DNA from: Poecilobothrus nobilitatus
Taxonomy: Eukaryota; Arthropoda; Insecta; Diptera; Dolichopodidae
Assembly: GCA_947095535.1 (NCBI GenBank)
Contig: OX352774.1
Span: 77,190,416-77,254,415 of the forward strand
Reading direction: 5' to 3'
DNA: 64,000 bases
Part shown: piece by piece, positions 38,060 through 50,331 of the stretch
How positions within the stretch are numbered: position 1 is the first letter of the stretch
Layout: every line of letters starts with the position of its first letter
The notes under the pieces: model-generated
What the model was told of the DNA's origin: nothing
Databases searched by the model: none
The model's input: the letters and a program-made list of their open reading frames with translations, nothing else
Program-made: the position numbers and the translations under genes

Positions 38060-40471
38060 AAAAAGGAAATAAATTCCAAATATTTCGTTTTTTTTTTTGC
38101 TATTGACATCAATGGTGTATATGTCGAATTTCTGTTGAAGTATATATATAAATATGTAAAAAATAATTAGTCGGGATGTTAGAGTTGGATATAAAATATC
38201 AGAGTATTTTCAAGAATAAATATATAAATACTCTGGAAGAAGGGGGAACTCTAATTTTCCTTCTCTAATCCTTCGTTATTTCAAAAAAAAAAAATTTTCG
38301 AATATATTTAAATGTTTCTTTAATTTTTTTAGTTATTATTTTCTTTACATATATTTCATTTCTTTAGAACGTAATTTTTTTTTTATATATTGACATCAGT
38401 GGACGTGTATGCCAACCGCATCAGAAAGTACCCATCTACAAGGGTCTGGTCAGAATGTGGAAAATAAATGTACTTGTTGAAAATATTCGGATTGTATATA
38501 GTCTATTTTATAGTACCTATATAGATTACAAAATCAATGTTATACGGATTTTACAGAATATATATAGCTATATCTAATATGTGTATATGCGAGATTCTAA
38601 ACTAGAGTATACATATTTTATTTAGTTTTTTGCAAAATCAGAGTTCAATAACTTATTTCTTTTAATTATTTCTGGTTACTGTTTCTCAAATTTGTCTATT
38701 TGGTTTGATGTCATCTCTCTATTCAATTAATTTCTTAAAAAGAATAAAAAAATTTTATTCTGCACTTTACGGTTGCATCATTAACCGATGTCATAAAATA
38801 TATATAGTGATAGAAAATCTAATTTTGATAAATACAAAAAATAAAAATTTTAAATTTATATTTCTGTGGTAGGACCAAAAACAAAAAATCAAACATGATA
38901 TAAGTGAATAGATTATATAATCATATACAATAATCAGAAAAATAACAATCTAAAAATTTCAATAGATTCCAATGCGAACGATACCTTATATCAATATAAT
39001 TATCAATCAAAGTTAAGGTCGACTTTTTTTTTCTTTCTTATTATCCCAAAACTAAAGTTAGTATTTGTGGTCTTAAATTTTATCAATCATTATTAATTTT
39101 TTTTTTTAATTACTTACAAAATACTTAATTCAAAATTTTATTTTCATGCTCAATCCCTCTGGCTAACAATTTTTTCTTTAAATATTAAACTAGTTCATAG
39201 TATTAAAGCATGTTAATAGACTATTATAAGTTTTAAACTGACCATATTCTTAAATAGTATATAAAACAAAAAAAAAAAAAAACTATTTTAAAACATGTAA
39301 TATTAAACCACTTTTTTAAAAAAAAAAAATTCCTCTTACCTAAATCTATACTGTAATAATAATTATCTATAGTAATCCTTATTGTAAAGCACAATAGATA
39401 CGTATCATAAATTCTTTTCTTCCCATAATACCAGAACATTATACAGTAAATTTTTTGTATTTATTTTATAATAATGTTTACTAATTCCCAGACAATTAAA
39501 ATAATTTATTAAAAAATAGTGAAAAATAGCTTCTACTTATACTATGTACAATTTACATTAATAGAATTGTTAATAGTTATATATATATATATATAATATA
39601 TAATTATTATGTATGTATAATAAAAAGGCTTAAGTGCAAACAAAAAGTTGAAAGAAACCATAGTTTTGAAATATAATATTTTATATATTTTTTTTTAAAT
39701 TTTTGCTATTGACATATTAAATAAAAAAAAAAAAAATATTTTACATAATTTTTTTCCCCCATTTTTTTTTTTTTTTTTTTTGTCAATTTGGTTTTATTTT
39801 TCTTATATATATTCTTTCAACATACATATTATATATAAACAATTACCATTACCAATTTACCATATATAAAATTCACCATTGAAAATAAAAGGAATAACAA
39901 AAATATAAAATATTTTTAAAATATATCTTTAAAGCATGTCCCAGACCCAGTCTCAAAACTTTTTCAATATTCATAAAATTTATTAACACATACAAATATA
40001 TGCATCTATACATACATGAATTTTAAGTACATATATGAAAATAACATACTTTATATTATTAAAGAAAATTTTTTATATAACAAAATAATATAAAAAAAGA
40101 AAAAAAAAAAAGAAAAAAGGAAGTCATTGTGTATATAAGGATAAGAATTAAAAATAAAAACAAAACAAAACAAAAAAAAAGTTTCAAGAGTTTTTGTACA
40201 TAAAAATGCAATAATATACACAAATGCAAAAACCTAAAAGACAAAAAAAAAAAAAACAGAAACCATGAAATCCAATTTTAGGGATTTATCCTTTCTTATT
40301 TTTCATCCCTTTTCCTTTTTTTTTTTTTTTTATATATGTACATAATGTATGTTAACTCTGTTAGGATTACAAAAAAAAAAAAAAAAAATATTAAAAAATG
40401 TTAATTTTTTAAAACTCAATCCAAAATCCTTCGAAATTTAACCACAAAAAAGGAGCCTAAAGAGTTTAAAA

Positions 40472-40513
<42 letters not shown>

Positions 40514-41010
40514 TTACATTTATATAAAAGTTTGGATTTGGTACTGTCTTATATGTTAGTTAGTCTGAAAGCCTTTTGAACAAATTTAATCAAGCTAAAG
40601 AAATAACAGTGGAATAATTTTATAATGCATTGGGGCTTTATTTTTTAATGCCTATTTTTTAGTATATATACTATTTTCAAGTGTTTTTTTTTATTTTTCT
40701 ATGTAAAAATGAAAAATTCACCAACTGACTCTATATAAATATTGAAGTATAATAAAAATAAAAAAAATTAAAATAAACAAATATGGAGTACTAACAATTT
40801 TATATATTACTTTCTTATCTTTCTTTCATTCTTGAAAGTTTTTCTATATATGTATGTAAACTGAACATACACTTATTGACATACAATTGAAATCATAGTG
40901 AAATAAAATTTTCTTAATCTTTTTTAACTCTTTATATTTTATAATCAATCAGGCTTCATATAAAAATAAAATTAAAGGAGACTGATACAATTTACGTATT
41001 ATTGGATTCC
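38060..41010. other. A/T-rich stretch, no gene seen
   Basis: Includes a (TA)n microsatellite at about 40477-40509 and a GC-richer 75-bp patch at 38393-38460 with a short frame (..VDVYANRIRKYPSTRVWSEC..) that I do not recognise. No other feature can be supported. Confidence 0.5.
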
Positions 41011-41029
41011 ACCAATGTTTCTTCTGGCG

Positions 41030-41920
41030 TCGTGAAGATTCTGTAAAATAATGCCCCGTCTTATTTCTCATATGAGGAATACCGCATAATGTTATTTCTC
41101 TTTTAACTTTTGAATTTTTGAGAATTATAGCCCCATGGGCCATGGTGTTGATTCTAATATTTTTCAATCGTATTTCTCAATTACATATGAGAAATAAGAC
41201 CCTGGGGTGTTATTTCTTATTAAATGTGTAATAAAATTAGTTTTGTAATATTCAAACCTGAAAAAAATTTAAAAATTAAAACTTTACAATAAAGTTTACT
41301 ATAAACCACATTAAATAAGGAAGGGAAAAAATATATTGTCCTTTTCGAGAATATACATATGGTATTGTATCAGAATTTAAATAAATAATTTTTTTTTTAT
41401 AAAATATGGGACTTTTAAAAGAGCTGATTAAATTTTTCTATTTTCGTTACTCTCTTTTATTAATTTATTAAATAAATAATAAAAGAGTCAATTTATTAGA
41501 ATTTTTATACAACACCATAACAGTATACTCCGGAAAAAGACACTATTCTTCTTTTTTGAAGTCAATTTTCTAATTCCACTTTTATAATATTCAAACTTAA
41601 AAAATGAGAATACTCGCACCATGAAATGAGACTATATTTTTCATATTTTGCGGTCTTATTTATAGATTACTATAAGAAATAAGACCCCGAGGTGTTATTT
41701 CTTATTAAATGTGAAACCCCGAGGCTTTATTTCTCAAGAAGTTGAAAATTAAATTGAAAAAGAAATAACACTCTGGGCCTTTAATTCTCAAGCAGTCGTG
41801 AATTAAATTCAATGAGAAATAACACCCTGGATCCTGGGGTCTTATTTCTTATTTACCAATGAAAAATTGCACCATGGGGGCATTATTTTGCAAGGCCTTA
41901 TATCGGGGCTTTGTTTTTCT
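41030..41920. repeat. Cluster of palindromic GAAATAA-CCCC-GGGG-TTATTTC units
   Basis: At least six units share a near-palindromic core of about 28 bp: GAAATAAnaCCCC followed by GGGGTnTTATTTCt. Examples are 41191-41217 (GAAATAAGACCCTGGGGTGT then TATTTCT), 41679-41706, 41707-41740 (second half), 41761-41794 and 41814-41855 (two half-units back to back). A degenerate unit lies at 41046-41070. Spacers repeat too: TAATATTCAAAC occurs at about 41247 and 41587. The 41-kb region is therefore a diverged array of foldback units, perhaps part of one larger inverted-repeat element. No coding content. Confidence 0.7.
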
Positions 41921-41929
41921 ATATATAAG

Positions 41930-43548
41930 AACTTCCAATCCTGAAATCTGATTAGAATAGTTTTAGAACAGCAAATCAATACTTTACTGACTATATTGTT
42001 TAATATACAACATGTATAACAAAAAGATCATGTTTATCATGTACAATAAGAAGTTCTACAACAACCTACCGATTGTTATAGTAAATTTCAGGTTGCATTT
42101 AATATAATTAAGGTAATATATATAGGACGACTCCTGTAACTGGAAGTGAAATAACAACATCATTAAGGACATTATCAGAATTTTAAAAAAAGGAAAAAAT
42201 TAATACTAAAATGAGGGAATTTTCATATTTTCACAGGATAATATAATTTTAATACCTATTTGCTCCCACTAATATGATAGAAACTGTAAATAATCAAGCA
42301 CATAACAAATTTTATATATGTTTACTTTTTTTATGTTAAATATATAACTTTAAATGTAAAAAAAAAAGAAAAACTAAATATTAAAAAAATTAAAAAAGAA
42401 AACTAAACAAAAAAATATAATCAAAAGTTTATATAATAGTATATTAAAAATTTTTTTTTTTTAATGCATTAGTATAAGTGCAATAAAGTACATAATATCA
42501 TATCTATGTATTTTATAATATGTAACTAGCATAGCGTTTAAAAACACCCCAATGCAAAACAAAAACGAAAATAAGCACAAAAAAAAAAAATGTGTAAAAG
42601 TTCATAATACGGAAAATTATAGGGTGTTGTCTGGAAACCCCAACCTTGAAATATTTTTGTTTTTATTTTGTTATTGTCTTTGTACTGTTGTTTTTTTTTT
42701 GGTATTTTTATTTTTTATTTTTTTGTTATTCTGTTTTATTTTCTCCACAATACAAAAGAAAATAAAAAAAATAGAAAAAGGAGCATGGTTGATTTTTACC
42801 ATACCTAGTATATATATATATATGTTATATATATTCTAGAAAAGGGCATTTTACTGAAAATTATTTTATTTTATTTTATGTTGTAAAAAAAATTTTGAAT
42901 TGTTGGATTTATTCTCAAGATGAATGGATTTTTCAAAAGTTGTATTTTTGTTTTTAAAATGAAATGAAATTTTGAAAATTTTAATAATTGTTTTATTTTT
43001 AACTTAGTTTTGTTTGTTTTTTTTTTTTTTAATTGTAACATTTCAATAAGGAAAACGAATGGAAATATACACTAAATTAAAATTCATTTTCAAAACAAAA
43101 TTTTCACTTTTCTTTTAATGAAATATGAATAATTTAACAAAAAAAGAAAAACAACATTTTTGAAGAAATTAATTATGTATACATATATACAATAAGGAAA
43201 TTATATTCCAATTATGGTTTTAAAATTTATAAAAATTTCTTTTTAAAAATATTAACGTTTAAAATAAGGAAAAGAAGCATTCGAATATTTAAAAACTACA
43301 GTATTAGTGGTATTAGTAAATGGCAAACTATATTTAGGTATATGTACTAAGCATATATTTAAGTTTCGAATCACGTTATTTTACTTACTGGCAGGATCAC
43401 AGAATATTAGAGAAGTCAAGAAGATAAAATAATTATTGAAAAACTTTAATAAAATCAGGGACTGAAATTTGTTTAAAAAAAATTAAACTTATTTGAATAT
43501 TATAATTTGTATGGAGTGTAATAAGTATGATGTGTATTTGTACAATAA
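41930..43548. other. A/T-rich stretch, no gene seen
   Basis: No exon or RNA gene is recognised. The 95-codon plus frame at 42552-42839 is Lys/Phe-rich and low-complexity. Confidence 0.5.
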
Positions 43549-43554
43549 GTGCGT

Positions 43555-43680
43555 TTCATAAAGAGAATTGAGTGGCTCGATGAGACGCTGTAGAAAGTGA
43601 GCGGATCGTTGAGCAGGGGAGCACAACGGGTCGCAGGGGCTAGGTGTAAGGGCAACTTTATGCCCCCCTTCTGAGAAAAA
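43555..43680. repeat. GC-rich island, possible LINE 3' end fragment
   Basis: About 125 bp of unusually high G+C (..AGGGGAGCACAACGGGTCGC, AGGGGCTAGGTGTAAGGGCA, ACTTTATGCCCCCC..) ends at an AACAACAAC tail. It stands out sharply from flanking DNA. A GC-rich 3' segment running into an A/C-rich simple tail is what a truncated non-LTR element would leave, but no reverse-transcriptase coding is present, so this is inference. The minus-strand frame at 43489-43692 is probably fortuitous. Confidence 0.35.
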
Positions 43681-43750
43681 AAACAACAACAACTATAATT
43701 GTACTATTCAATATAAACTGGAAAATTACAGAAAAAAATAAATAAAAATT

Positions 43751-43945
43751 GTGGCCTCGGTGGTCTAGTGGGTAATTGAGTATAAAATATGATGTAAACA
43801 TTAAGGGAATGTCTGTTCAAATATCATACACCTTGTAAGAATAATTCCTCCTTACGACATTTACAGCCACACCTAAAAAAAAAGGCTGTGAAATTTTCTT
43901 GCCACTTTTAGGATGCAGAGGAATAAACTAAAAACAAAAACAAAA
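43751..43945 (+). mobile_element. tRNA-derived SINE, copy 3
   Basis: The head reads GTGGCCTCGGTGGTCTAGTG, containing the A box TGGTCTAGTGG, followed by a degenerate B-box region (GTTCAAATATC) and then the family body CTTGTAAGAATAATTCCTCC, TTACGACATTTACAGCCACA and AGGCTGTGAAATTTTC. It ends in an A-rich tail at about 43930-43955. It matches 7029, 27288 and 57364. Direct flanking A/T repeats are too simple to assign a target-site duplication. Confidence 0.85.
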
Positions 43946-45194
43946 AAAATTAAAAAAATTATGGCCATTAAAAGAACGTTAAAAACTGCATGTCATATTT
44001 ATAGAAAAATACATAAAAAAAAACTTAAAGAAAAAAAAACAAACTTTTTTTTGAAGATTTTTTTAACATTGTGAGGACAGAATTGATGAGACAAGTTAGT
44101 ACCAAACATTGAAAATAATTCTTTCAGAAAAAATTATTTGTAAATAATTTGAAATATGAATTTTATTATAGGGAAGTAAGTCGGCCTGATATTACTATAT
44201 AAAAATGTTACAGATAACCTCCATTTTATTTTGGATTAGTTAACCACCTAAAAGAAGGACAAATATACTTAGTTAAATTAAGTTTTTATTTTTTTGTAAG
44301 TTTTGTAATAAAAACTCTTATATCATTTTTTTCTAAAATAAAAATGGCACAAAATTGAAAATAAATATATTGTTTACAATATTGTTTCCATTTCTTTTAC
44401 AAGAAAAGCATAGTTTGGTTGGGAGTTGTTGGTAAATGGAATGGTAATTTTTTGTTTTACTCGTACCATCTACTCTTTCTCAAAGGCTAGTGTAATTGGG
44501 AATTTGGGAGTAGAAAAGAGTGATTCACTTTGTAAAAGAAAGCAAGCATTATATAAAAAAAAATTTAATTACATAATGGGAAAAATTAAATAATGTACAA
44601 ACAATGAAGTGAAATATATAAATATTTATATATTTTTTTTATTTACATTACAATTTAAATTACATTTAATATTTTCTAAGCTTTAGCTACATAGTCTATC
44701 GAATATAAAAATAAATAAGATGAATTATATGACAAAAAAACAATTTTTAATCTTACATATTAAATATCATAAAAAAATATATAAAAACCATTTATATAAA
44801 ATAAACAAAATAAAAAATATTATAAACATTAAAATTTTTTAAGAATTAATTATTTGAATTTAAAAAAAACAACTGATATTTTAATTTTAAAATTTCTTTC
44901 GTTTTCATTTTATTACAGAAACAAATGAAAATAAAACAAAACGATTAAAAATTTGATTTGGCTGACAACGATAAGTTTGACAATTGACATTTTGAATTTG
45001 GCACTTGAAAAATTCTATACTAAAAATAAAAATTTGTTATTTGATTTGTTTACACAACATTCAATAATATCAATATTTATAATTTAACAATAATTAAATT
45101 ATAATTTCTTAATAAAAAAAAACAGTGAATTGAACTTTTATTATTTTCTAAAAAAGTTAATTAATAAATTGTCAAAATTGCGGAACAAAATAAA
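43946..45194. other. Upstream region of YEATS4, no distinct element
   Basis: A/T-rich spacer leading into the YEATS4 start. A slightly GC-richer patch at 44400-44530 shows no frame or repeat. No TATA box or initiator can be assigned with confidence in such A/T-rich DNA. Confidence 0.4.
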
Positions 45195-46101
45195 ATGAAT
45201 TCTTTAAATATTCCCACCGATTTCGGTCCGGATTCTGGTGGTCGAGTTAAAGTATTAAATTAATTTGTAAAAATGCATTATTTTTATGTATAAAATTTAT
45301 TTAATTTTTAGGGTTTGACAATTGTAAAACCAATAGTTTATGGTAATATTGCTAGATCTTTTGGTAAAAAACGTGAAGAAGATGGTCATACACATCAATG
45401 GAATGTATATGTTAAACCATATAATAATGAAGATATGCAGGCTTATGTTAAAAAAGTACATTTTAAATTGCATGAAAGTTATGCAAATCCTAATAGAATT
45501 GTAACAAAACCTCCATATGAAGTAAAATTTGATTTATTTTTAAATAATATTTTTATACTGTATTAAAAATTTATTAATTTTAATTTACAGGTTACAGAAA
45601 CTGGTTGGGGTGAATTTGAAGTTGTTATTAAAATTTATTTTCATGATCCAACTGAAAGACCAGTAACATTATATCATATTTTAAAATTATTTCAATCACC
45701 AATTGTTGATAGTGAAATTAGTTCATTAGTATCTGATAATAAAAAAGGATTAGTATCAGAATCATATGAAGAAATCGTTTTTCAAGAACCAACACAATTA
45801 ATGCAACATTATTTAACAAATATTCAATTAATGACAAATGGAACATGGAAGCATGATACTGACTGTAAGTTGAAATTAATTTATTATAGTTAAATGATTA
45901 ATAAATAAATATAATATATATTGAATTTATTATTTTATAGTTGAAAAGAAAAAAATAAAAACCTTAGAAAATATTATTGAAGTAAAAGGTAAAGTTAAAA
46001 ATGAAATAACTGTTCTTAAGGATAAATTAAAATTAGCAAGAGAAACTATTGCTAAATTTAAAACAGAATTAGGAAAAGTTCAAAAAACTCCAATACCGTA
46101 A
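45195..46101 (+). CDS. YEATS4: GAS41/YEATS4 YEATS-domain chromatin reader
   Basis: Four exons by splice sites and frame: 45195-45251, 45312-45521, 45591-45864 and 45941-46101, giving 233 aa (human GAS41 is about 227). Introns are 60, 69 and 76 bp, all GT..AG. The N-terminus carries [10 protein letters not shown], then the YEATS domain (about residues 20-155) with [20 protein letters not shown], the LHESY loop (H73, S75, Y76) and TGWGEFE (W95). By alignment with human GAS41 these include the acyl-lysine pocket residues (H45, H73, S75, Y76, W95), all retained. Residues about 182-228 form a Lys/Glu-rich coiled coil like the C-terminal dimerisation helix of the family. The family acts in the nucleus as a subunit of the SRCAP/Tip60-type H2A.Z-loading complexes and reads acetylated or crotonylated histone H3. 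The ATG follows ATAAA and sits just upstream of the conserved block. There is no sign of decay. Confidence 0.96.
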
Positions 46102-46256
46102 AAATGGATTTAAATTTAAAAATAAATTTAAACATATAAATTTAAACATATATTTTAATAATTTTTTATGAATTTATTTACAAAATTATACTGAAATATC
46201 ATAAGTATTTGAATTTAATTTATAAATAACATTGTTTTTTTTTTTGTATTTTAGAA

Positions 46257-46262
46257 AATAAA
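46257..46262 (+). terminator. Poly(A) signal of YEATS4
   Basis: AATAAA lies 155 bp after the stop codon. It is the first canonical hexamer at a plausible distance that is not immediately at the stop; TATAAA- and AATTTA-like variants also occur nearby in the A/T-rich 3' region. Confidence 0.5.
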
Positions 46263-47932
46263 GCTTAATATTATAAAAATAAGGTTTTTTAACTAGTTTA
46301 GAAAAAAAAAAAACAAAAAATAAAAATTTATTAAGAATATTTTTTAAGGTAAAAAAAATTTAGTTTTTCATTCTAAATTTTATTTAAGCACCATTAAAGC
46401 TTTAAAATATCTTTTCGTTATCTATTGTGTTTACTGAACTGCTAATATAATATTCATAAGTATCTTCAAAATCAAAACGCTTATCAACAAGTCCAATATT
46501 TTATTAAAAAAATAAAAAGCTTTAATTTATGTTTAATTATTTGATCGTAGATTTACTATGGATAAACAATATAAATGTACAAAATATATATATCTATATT
46601 ATGAACTTGAATTTTAATAGCGAGTTTTAAATTAATTTATGTAAAAATAATAAATAGTGATATAATAAAATGTATTACTAGAATAAAATTGGATTAAAAA
46701 AATCAGTTTTTGTCATATTATTACCAAAATTATAAAGAATTTGAACACACGCGACTTATTACTTTTTTTTTTTATACATATATCTTTTACTATCAGATAA
46801 ATCAAAAAAAAATTTTTATATCTTTTGTATTTTTTTTTAAATTTTGTGTATATAAAATATATATAAATATATTTTTGCATTATAAATTTTTCGTCATTAA
46901 TCAGCTGGCGCTTATAAATTGCAATAATGTTTATTTTTATCAACCACAAAAAAAAAAAAAAAGAACAATAATAAATTTAGAAAAACTGTGTTCGATTTTT
47001 AATAAACGCTTTTGTTGAGTATTGAGTAATTTAAAACCTAAAAATAAAACATATTCATACCCATGTAACAAATTACATTTAGTACTTAAGTGATAAATCG
47101 TTTCAGAAGTCGATAATTTCAAAATTAATTTAGAAAACATTTTTAATAATAATTCGTGTGATAATAAAATGAGATAAAAGGTGTATGTAGTGAACAAAAA
47201 AATATAATTAAATTTTTATAGATAATCTTCCGGATTTCTTTTATCTTGTAATAATTTGAATAAAGTATTTATCTTATAAGTTATATACTTATTGTGAAAA
47301 TTATTTTTTTTTTTTTTGTAAATGATTTAATGCAATACTTTTTTTTTACTTTGTGTAAAAATTGTTCAAATAGTTTTTACCATTTGAATATAAAAGAATA
47401 AGGTTACAATTGTCGAAAAATAAATTATACTTTTTTTTATTATAACTAAAAGTTTTAAATTTATAGTGCAGTGACATTTTAAGCTGATAAAAAAGTAAGT
47501 TTTAATTTGTGTTAAAAATTTTTAAAAATATTTTATTTATAAATCATAAAAAACCTTAAATAAAATATTGTAAATTGTAATTTTTTTACGGGAATATTTG
47601 GAACAAAAAAATAACCAAATAAGTTCTTAAAAAAAAAAAATAAATTTTTCTCAATTCATGACACTGTTGCTTGTAAATACTTAAAAATAAATAATTAGTT
47701 TCCAATTGAAATAAAATTTATACTTTTTTAAATTGAACAGTTTCGTCTGTTTGTTGTCTGTTTTTTAAAATGTTCTAAAAAGTTCAAATCTTATAGAAAT
47801 CATTTCTGTATTTTCATAAATATTTCCTTTGATTAATGGTTTAATTTAATTTAGGCGCTATATCCTGGACTATCTTCTTATCGTAAAATCAAACTTTAAT
47901 TGTAGAATGGGTATATATATATATACATTTGA
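46263..47932. other. A/T-rich intergenic stretch between the two genes
   Basis: No exon or RNA gene is recognised. The complementary open frames at 46710-47197 on both strands are Lys/Ile/Phe/Tyr-rich and mutually overlapping, as expected by chance in such DNA. Confidence 0.5.
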
Positions 47933-48265
47933 ACTGAAGACTATTTTACTTTAATTGAATACTTTTTTATTTCAAATGAAGACTTTGTTTTTTAATGAAG
48001 ACATTTTTTTCAATGAAGACATTTTACTTTAAGTGAAGACATTTTTTTTCAGTGAAAATTCTTTACTTTAAGTGAAGACTTTTTTTTTATAATGAAGTTT
48101 CCATATTTCAGAAAAAAAAATGTCTTCTCTTAAAGTAACAATTCTTCATTAAAAAAAAAAATGTCTTCAGGTAAAGTAAAAAGTTTTCATTTGAAATAAA
48201 AATCTCTTCATTTAAAATTAAATGTCTTCGCTTTAAAAAAAATGTCTTCTGTTTAAAGTAAAAAT
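47933..48265. repeat. Hairpin array of GAAGACATTTTACTTTAA units
   Basis: The left arm (47933 to about 48095) holds about five to six direct units of roughly 28-30 bp built from GAAGACATTTTACTTTAAGT. The right arm (about 48110-48265) holds their reverse complement (CTTAAAGTAAAATGTCTTC) in matching order and spacing, with a loop of about 15 bp around CCATATTTCAG. The RNA of either strand would fold into an imperfect duplex of about 150 bp. No coding capacity. It lies about 2 kb upstream of the carrier gene. Confidence 0.85.
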
Positions 48266-50331
48266 GGTATAATATCATTGTTAAATTACAATATTCTAAA
48301 TTTTTAGAAAAAGATATGTAAAATCCTTTTTTTTAGAATAGTTGATCTGAAGAGCTCTGGGTTAAGCATGTTCGGATAAATAACATGAACACACGAATAT
48401 TTTATATGTATCAGCTATTCTGAAAAATGCTTGTATATTTGATTTTTTTTTTTTTTTTTCTACAAACTCGGATTTTTCTAAATCAGAATTTCTTAAACTT
48501 AGAAATTGTGCAAAATTAAAAAAAAAAAAAAACGGTCAGAATTATGTAAAATTGAATTTTAATAAGTTCTCAAAAACCAAAAGATTTTTAAAGGCGAACA
48601 ATAAAATAAATATGTAAGAATTATGAAAATATGGATAAAATTTTTTATATAAGAAGAAACTGTGAAAAATCTAGAGATACTCTTCAGGTATATAAGCTAT
48701 TGAAGTCCTATAAAAACTGTAAATACAGTCATTGGATAGGGTAAGTTATATATGTCTAAAAATTACGAATTTTCAATAGCTAAAAGCTTTTTAAAATGGA
48801 GAAATACAAATAAATTTTTCTGAGATAACTTATGTAACTTAAAGTTTTTAATCAAAAGCGTTACAGTGATACCAGAATGCTACAAAAATTTTACAAAATT
48901 TTGATTTCACACAACGCTTAGTAGATGAGGGATCTACTGATATTATATCAAATAATTGTATAATGTTAGACCTAAATAAATAAATAAATAAATAAATTTT
49001 AATAATGATTATTTTGCCAAAAAATTATACAATTAACTTCAAATAAAATAAAATGTCATCATATCGTAATCAGATGATCAATGGATGAATAATCTCTCTT
49101 AATAAATTGTTTTTCAAAATTGATTTTCTAAAATTAAATATTGCTGATGATTGATTCTGTAATGTACAATTTTAATGAAATTTTGTTAAATGGGAAATTT
49201 TGAAATGATGCAAATTGTACATTACAAAAATAAAAATAGAGAAAGTGTCACAATATACAAAAATGATCATTTTCACAACTAATGACTATTCCCTAAGGTC
49301 AGTTCAGTTCTCTTTTAGTAATCAAATTGCAATTGAATAGTTGACAAAGCAGAAAATTTTTTTTTTTCATTTTCTTTAAAAATTTTGATTTTTTTAATGA
49401 AAACATTTAAATTTAATTTAATGTAGTTAATATACATACTATATTTTAAAATATATTATTAAGTTTCGAAAGAAAAAATGAAAGTGAAATTGTGATAATT
49501 ATTTTTTTTTTTGTTTTTACTTTTTGTATAATAAAATAATTTTTAAATTTTTTTTTTTTTTTTTGTTTTTATAAATTAAAATTTTAAATTTAATAGTTAA
49601 AAATTTTCAATTTTGTAAAAAGTAACGAATGATTTTTCTATTAAATTGATTATTGATTATTTTACAATCCTTACGTAATGTAATTTTCGAAAAATTTTCA
49701 AATTTTCACATTTAAAAGTAAACGAAAATGTCAATAAGGTTAATTTTAATTTAAATAAATAAATAAAAAAAAAAACGATAAAATTTATTAAAAATAGAAA
49801 TTAATAAAAAAAAAAAATAAAAAAAAAAAAATAATTTAATGTATTTCTAGGTGAATTGTGAATTTTTATACAGCATAATTTCAAAATTTTGTAAATGCAA
49901 TATACGTACGTAGTTTTCTTTTAGTTGACATAAGTTTGTATGTATGCATGTAAGTGCATAAATTCAATAGAAGAGAAAATAAAAATTAAAAAAAAAAAAG
50001 AAAAAAAAAAAAACAAATTAAAAGTATAAAAAAATTAAAAAATAATAAAAAAAAAAAAGTATAAATTAGATCATTTCCTTAAATTTTTATTTATTTAAGT
50101 GTTTACGCATTTTTGCATTCTATTTTTTTTTTTTTTTTTTTTTTATTGTCAAAAATTTTGTAAATATTTACAAAGAAAAACTAAAAATAATCATAAAAAA
50201 ATATTTTTTTTTTTTTTTTAACTATCATAATAATAAATTAAAATCATCATTAATTATTTGTTTTTATATTTAAAATATAAATAAAAGAAAAACAAGCACA
50301 CACGTCATTACTGTCATTACTTGAATATAAA
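48266..50331. other. Spacer upstream of the carrier gene
   Basis: A/T-rich with strong homopolymers near the gene (49549-49564, 49805-49832, 49990-50014, 50126-50145). Contains a short (AAAT)n run at about 48975-48998. KAAACCAAAAGATTTTTAAAGGCG near 48575 resembles the Helitron-associated motif at 59147 and 60695. No exon is seen. The presumed promoter/5' UTR of the carrier gene ends here, with no assignable element. Confidence 0.45.

Noticed and set aside
38393..38460. Short GC-richer frame (VDVYANRIRKYPSTRVWSEC)
   Set aside because: Only about 25 codons, no family recognised and no splice context; too little to call an exon.
45315..45566. 83-codon frame as an independent gene
   Set aside because: It is YEATS4 exon 2 reading into intron 2.
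46710..47197. Frames of 102, 78 and 85 codons on both strands downstream of YEATS4
   Set aside because: Mutually overlapping, low-complexity, with no homology cues; chance frames in A/T-rich DNA.
47933..48265. CRISPR-like array
   Set aside because: Units are A/T-rich, degenerate and arranged as an inverted array, without unique spacers; the genome is eukaryotic.
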